This document shows, piece after piece, positions 30,942 through 34,017 of a stretch of 34,017 nt of DNA; the stretch's first letter is position 1, and each line of letters opens with the position of its first letter. Under the pieces are notes generated by a model, which saw only the letters and a list, made by a program, of their open reading frames with translations, had not been told where the DNA came from and searched no databases. Position numbers and translations under genes: made by a program. Source of the stretch: Bacillota bacterium (GTDB taxonomy: Bacteria; Bacillota; Sulfobacillia; JABLXB01); assembly GCA_024653225.1 (NCBI GenBank), contig JANLGA010000007.1:8729-42745 (forward strand). The letters are read 5' to 3'.

Positions 30942-30970
30942 CGGGGGCAAGCCCCTCGGGCCTGCCCCCG
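30942..30970 (-). terminator. Intrinsic terminator / attenuator between the S-layer gene and the SLH gene
   Basis: CGGGGGCAGGCCC-gag-GGGCTTGCCCCCG (13 bp, one GU) followed by ATTCTTGT on the minus strand. Confidence 0.7.
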
Positions 30971-31004
30971 CGCCGCTTTCGTTACTTCGTTACGCGGTTA
31001 CCGG

Positions 31005-33503
31005 TTACCGCACGACGATCCACTCGAGCACCTTGTCGCCGCCCTTGTCGTAGAAGTCCACCGTCATTCCGGAGACAAGGTCGGACAGCGTGCAGTAGAC
31101 CAGGTCGTCGCCCGAGTAGTCGTAGATCACGGTGTCGTCGTCCACGTGGTACCAGACGCCGTCAATCTTGATCCTATCGTCGGACGCGGCAACCGAGTAG
31201 ACCTCCTTGCCAACCGTGACGCCCGGGTCGCCCTCGATGAGCACGTCGAACGCGCTGATCTTGCCGCCCGTCAGCTTGAAGCTGAGCATGTTGCCGTCGG
31301 CGACGTCAAGCCACTCATCCACGTCGCAGCTGTCGGTCAGGTTGTACGTCTTCGTCGTGCCCTTGACGTCCAGCTTGATGAACTTCCCGTCGGCGTTCTT
31401 CCCGCGCAGGAGGGCCATCGCGTAGTCCTCGATGCCGGTGATGTCCGGGTCAGCTACGACGAGGTACTTGATCTTCCCGTTGTCCTCGTCGAGCTCGTAC
31501 CGGGCCTCGACATCGTTCCTGTCGGCGACGTACGCCTCGAGGTCGGCATACGGGACTATCTTCCAGTCGCTCGAGCTGGTCGCGCTGATCTCGAACACGA
31601 CCGCGCCGGAGGCATAGTACCAGTCGGTGTCGTCGAGCTCGAGCCTGTGCGTGTCGTCGTCGGCGTCCGTGAGCTGCGCCACGTCCGTGATCACCTTCAG
31701 GTCGTCAATCGCGCCGTTCGACTGGAGGCTGAACTTCACGAAGTCGCCCTTCGCGAGGCCCTGGCAGTCGTCGTCGGAGTCCTCGTCAACCTCGTACGAG
31801 GCCTTGGTGCCGTCCGACTTGAACACGTCTATCTTGGTGACGGTCTCGCCCTCGTCAGTAATGGTGCTGTAGGTGCGCGCGACGATTGCGCGGGTGTACG
31901 ACGCGACGGTGACGTCGGAGATGATCGCCCGCACGTAGCCGAAGCCGTCGAGCAGGCAGGTGACCTCCTCGCCACGGACATCGTCCAGGTCGTCGTCACT
32001 GTCGATCGCCTCGAAGCTGTCGGCGTCGCCCGCGTCGGTGGAGAGCAGGATCCTGCCGACCGCCCTGCCGGACCTGTACTTCGTCCCGTCAATGTAGACG
32101 TCCTTCCGGCCCTCTGCCGTCCAGTCGCTGCTGGTCTCGGTCAGCTCGCCCTCGACGGTCTTCGCCCAGACCTCGACCAGGTAGTCCGCGCCGTGCGCGT
32201 CGTCATCGTCGTATATCCACACCAGGTCGTTCTTCTTCAGGTCCTTGAGCTCGCACGGAGCGCCGTTCCTGAGGAAGATTACCGTCTTGGTGTCGTCCTT
32301 GAGGGCGGTGTTGAGCGCGTTGGTCTCGCTCTGCTGGCCCTTGTCGAGGTAGGTTATCTTCTTCGACGTCAGGTTGACCGCCTCGACGATCGCAGGCGTG
32401 GCTTCCTGGGCGAGCTTCGTGAACTTGACGTAGACGACCTCACCGCTGGAGTTCACAGTCATCGAGATGCGATCGTAGGTGACTTCATAGGTCTCATTGT
32501 CAAGATCCTCGAAATCCCCGATGTCGCCGTTCTCGTCTTCGTAAATGGCATCGGATGCCACAGTGAAGATCTTGTCGTTGATCTTGAACTTGGTGTCGCT
32601 GATCTTGGTGGCGGAACGGGCGAACTCGTTGCCGTAGTCCTTGGCCTCGATGTACATCGCCTCGTCGTCGTCGTTGAGGATGTAGTCTACCAGCTTGCCC
32701 CTGAAGCCGGACACGTGATCGGCGTTCACCAGCGTGACGTCAGGCGCAACGACGACCGTCGTGCCGTCCTTCAAGGTCAGCTTGTACTTGCCGGCGACGT
32801 ACTCCCATTCCGTGACGAGCTTCCTCTTGCTGATGCCGCCCTCGAAGCTCTGGTGATAGAGGTCGTTCACCGCATCGGGGTCCTCGTCCTTGAACTTCTC
32901 CTGGTCTTTGTCCCAGTACACCGTCTCCTGGCCCAGCGACTGCTCGGCGAAGAACGCCACATCGCCCCTGGTGGCCGGCTCGGAAGCGTCGAACGTCACG
33001 TTGTCGCTCACGCCGAGATCGGCGGCCTTGACCAGGTACTCGATGGGCCACTCACCGGGAAGGTTATCGTTGTACCCGATGATCCTCAACAGCACCGTGA
33101 GAACCTCGGCGTTGCTGATGTTCGCGCTCGGCTTGAACGTCCCGTCAGGATAGCCCTTCATGTATCCCTGCGACGCCGCGAGGTTGACCCAACCCGTGTA
33201 CCACTGGCCCACCGCGACGTCAGAGAACTTGGACGGGCTATTCTTCAGGATGTCCCCGCTCGACTTCAAGCCCGCAACGATGCACGCGATCTTGGCGAAC
33301 TCCGCACGGGTGATGTTGTTGTCGGGCTTGAACGTCCCGTCAGGATACCCGGCGAGAACACCGAGAGCCGCGAGCTTCGCGATCTTGTTCTTCGCGGGGT
33401 GATTGGCGGTGTCGCTGAACGCGGCACCCGCGACGCCCGTAAACCCTGCGATGATCATGGAGACCACGAGCAAGGTCACGAGTGTCTTCCTGAGTTTCAT
33501 CAT
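31005..33503 (-). CDS. S-layer protein with N-terminal SLH domains
   Basis: 832 aa; signal peptide MMKLRKTLVTLLVVSMIIAGFTGVAGAA, SLH repeats FSDTANHPAKNKIAKLAALGVLAGYPDGTFKPDNNITRAEFAKI and KFSDVAVGQWYTGWVNLAASQGYMKGYPDGTFKPSANISNAEVLTVLL; GGGGAGG RBS. Confidence 0.94.
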   Translation of the reverse strand: MMKLRKTLVTLLVVSMIIAGFTGVAGAAFSDTANHPAKNKIAKLAALGVLAGYPDGTFKPDNNITRAEFAKIACIVAGLKSSGDILKNSPSKFSDVAVGQWYTGWVNLAASQGYMKGYPDGTFKPSANISNAEVLTVLLRIIGYNDNLPGEWPIEYLVKAADLGVSDNVTFDASEPATRGDVAFFAEQSLGQETVYWDKDQEKFKDEDPDAVNDLYHQSFEGGISKRKLVTEWEYVAGKYKLTLKDGTTVVVAPDVTLVNADHVSGFRGKLVDYILNDDDEAMYIEAKDYGNEFARSATKISDTKFKINDKIFTVASDAIYEDENGDIGDFEDLDNETYEVTYDRISMTVNSSGEVVYVKFTKLAQEATPAIVEAVNLTSKKITYLDKGQQSETNALNTALKDDTKTVIFLRNGAPCELKDLKKNDLVWIYDDDDAHGADYLVEVWAKTVEGELTETSSDWTAEGRKDVYIDGTKYRSGRAVGRILLSTDAGDADSFEAIDSDDDLDDVRGEEVTCLLDGFGYVRAIISDVTVASYTRAIVARTYSTITDEGETVTKIDVFKSDGTKASYEVDEDSDDDCQGLAKGDFVKFSLQSNGAIDDLKVITDVAQLTDADDDTHRLELDDTDWYYASGAVVFEISATSSSDWKIVPYADLEAYVADRNDVEARYELDEDNGKIKYLVVADPDITGIEDYAMALLRGKNADGKFIKLDVKGTTKTYNLTDSCDVDEWLDVADGNMLSFKLTGGKISAFDVLIEGDPGVTVGKEVYSVAASDDRIKIDGVWYHVDDDTVIYDYSGDDLVYCTLSDLVSGMTVDFYDKGGDKVLEWIVVR

Positions 33504-33778
33504 TGTCCGTTCTTCCTCCCCTTTACGAAAGTGTGGTCTACACTAACGTGCCTCTCTACGATTCCTCCTCGGTTGTCAAATCCCCCCCTTCAACTCCCAA
33601 ACCTCTGACTGGTTTTCCACGCTTACCTGTTCGCAGCATCGGTGGAAGGTACGAACTTAATGCCCACAAATTCGATGATGTTGCGCATTTTTCCTGCTCA
33701 GGTCCATTTCACTCGTCAAGGTAATTGCTGGGAGCCGGCGAGCTCTGCGAAGATCCCCAAAACCTACCAGTATGCTAC

Positions 33779-33807
33779 ATTGTACCAGACAAACCTAATA
33801 CAGTCAA
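33779..33807 (-). promoter_or_regulatory. Sigma-A promoter for the S-layer gene
   Basis: Minus strand TTGACT-N17-TACAAT; about 270 nt upstream of the S-layer ATG. Confidence 0.8.
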
Positions 33808-33935
33808 CAACGGCACGCCGCCGCGCGCTTCGCCCGGCTGGCGGCCGGAGCGTCGTTCTTCCCATCCGACCATCTATATTCGCCGATACGCCGGCCTTTG
33901 TGCGGAAACTCTGTGCCTGTATTCGCCGGGTACTT

Positions 33936-33957
33936 GAAAAATCCTCCACGCGAGGAT
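33936..33957 (-). terminator. Short hairpin plus T-tract (possible weak terminator)
   Basis: Minus strand ATCCTC-gcgtg-GAGGAT followed by TTTTC; only 6 bp. Confidence 0.4.
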
Positions 33958-34017
33958 GGCAGGCCGGGAAGCGTCTGCCTGCCTCGGTAGTCGCGCGAAC
34001 GCCGCGCGGACACCACA

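Noticed and set aside
30990-31007. GCGGTTACCGGTTACCGC considered as a palindromic operator
   Set aside because: It is a direct repeat (GGTTACC x2), not an inverted repeat; part of the stop-codon array described above.
30297-33608. 1103-aa plus-strand ORF antisense to the S-layer and SLH genes
   Set aside because: Spans two genes with clear SLH homology on the other strand; composition (Val/Arg/Asp/His-rich, no recognisable domain) is typical of antisense shadow ORFs in high-GC DNA.
33500-33620. Apparent GTG-started small ORF running into the S-layer ATG
   Set aside because: Careful recount of the G7 run gives a TGA after 14 codons; the longer reading was my miscount.
33764-34016. Small 61-73-aa ORFs at the right edge (both strands)
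   Set aside because: They overlap the S-layer promoter and hairpins; no start-site or domain support.

Overview
The window is a compact, high-GC chromosomal segment that looks like a spore-forming Bacillota/Clostridia relative. Every confidently called gene is on the minus strand. In transcription order (right to left) I read: a cell-surface module (S-layer protein with SLH domains; a second SLH protein; a large subtilase-fold protein; an O-antigen-ligase-like membrane protein with a TPR tail; a zinc-ribbon protein), then fsa-rho-rpmE-DUF1385-prfA-prmC-ywlC(Sua5)-ywlE-rpiB-ywlG-upp-dCMP deaminase-MazG-like-tagO/wecA-wecB/mnaA, then a nine-gene V/A-type ATPase operon (G/H-I-K-E-C-F-A-B-D), then murA and a truncated spoIID. 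Three points stand out. (1) The V/A-ATPase operon sits in the slot (upp...mnaA | ATPase | murA-spoIID) that the F-type atp operon occupies in Bacillus subtilis, and its proteolipid carries the full Enterococcus hirae NtpK-type Na+-ligand set. (2) The 1055-aa subtilase-fold protein has lost the catalytic Asp and His and the oxyanion Asn but kept the Ser, so it looks like a surface pseudoprotease, and it is probably translationally coupled to an SLH protein. (3) Several regulatory elements are readable: strong sigma-A promoters, intrinsic terminators, a long S-layer mRNA leader, an all-frame stop array followed by a hairpin, and a 5'-terminal stem-loop before rpiB. I found no tRNA, rRNA, CRISPR or mobile elements. 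All homology calls come from motif recognition by eye; no database search was run.
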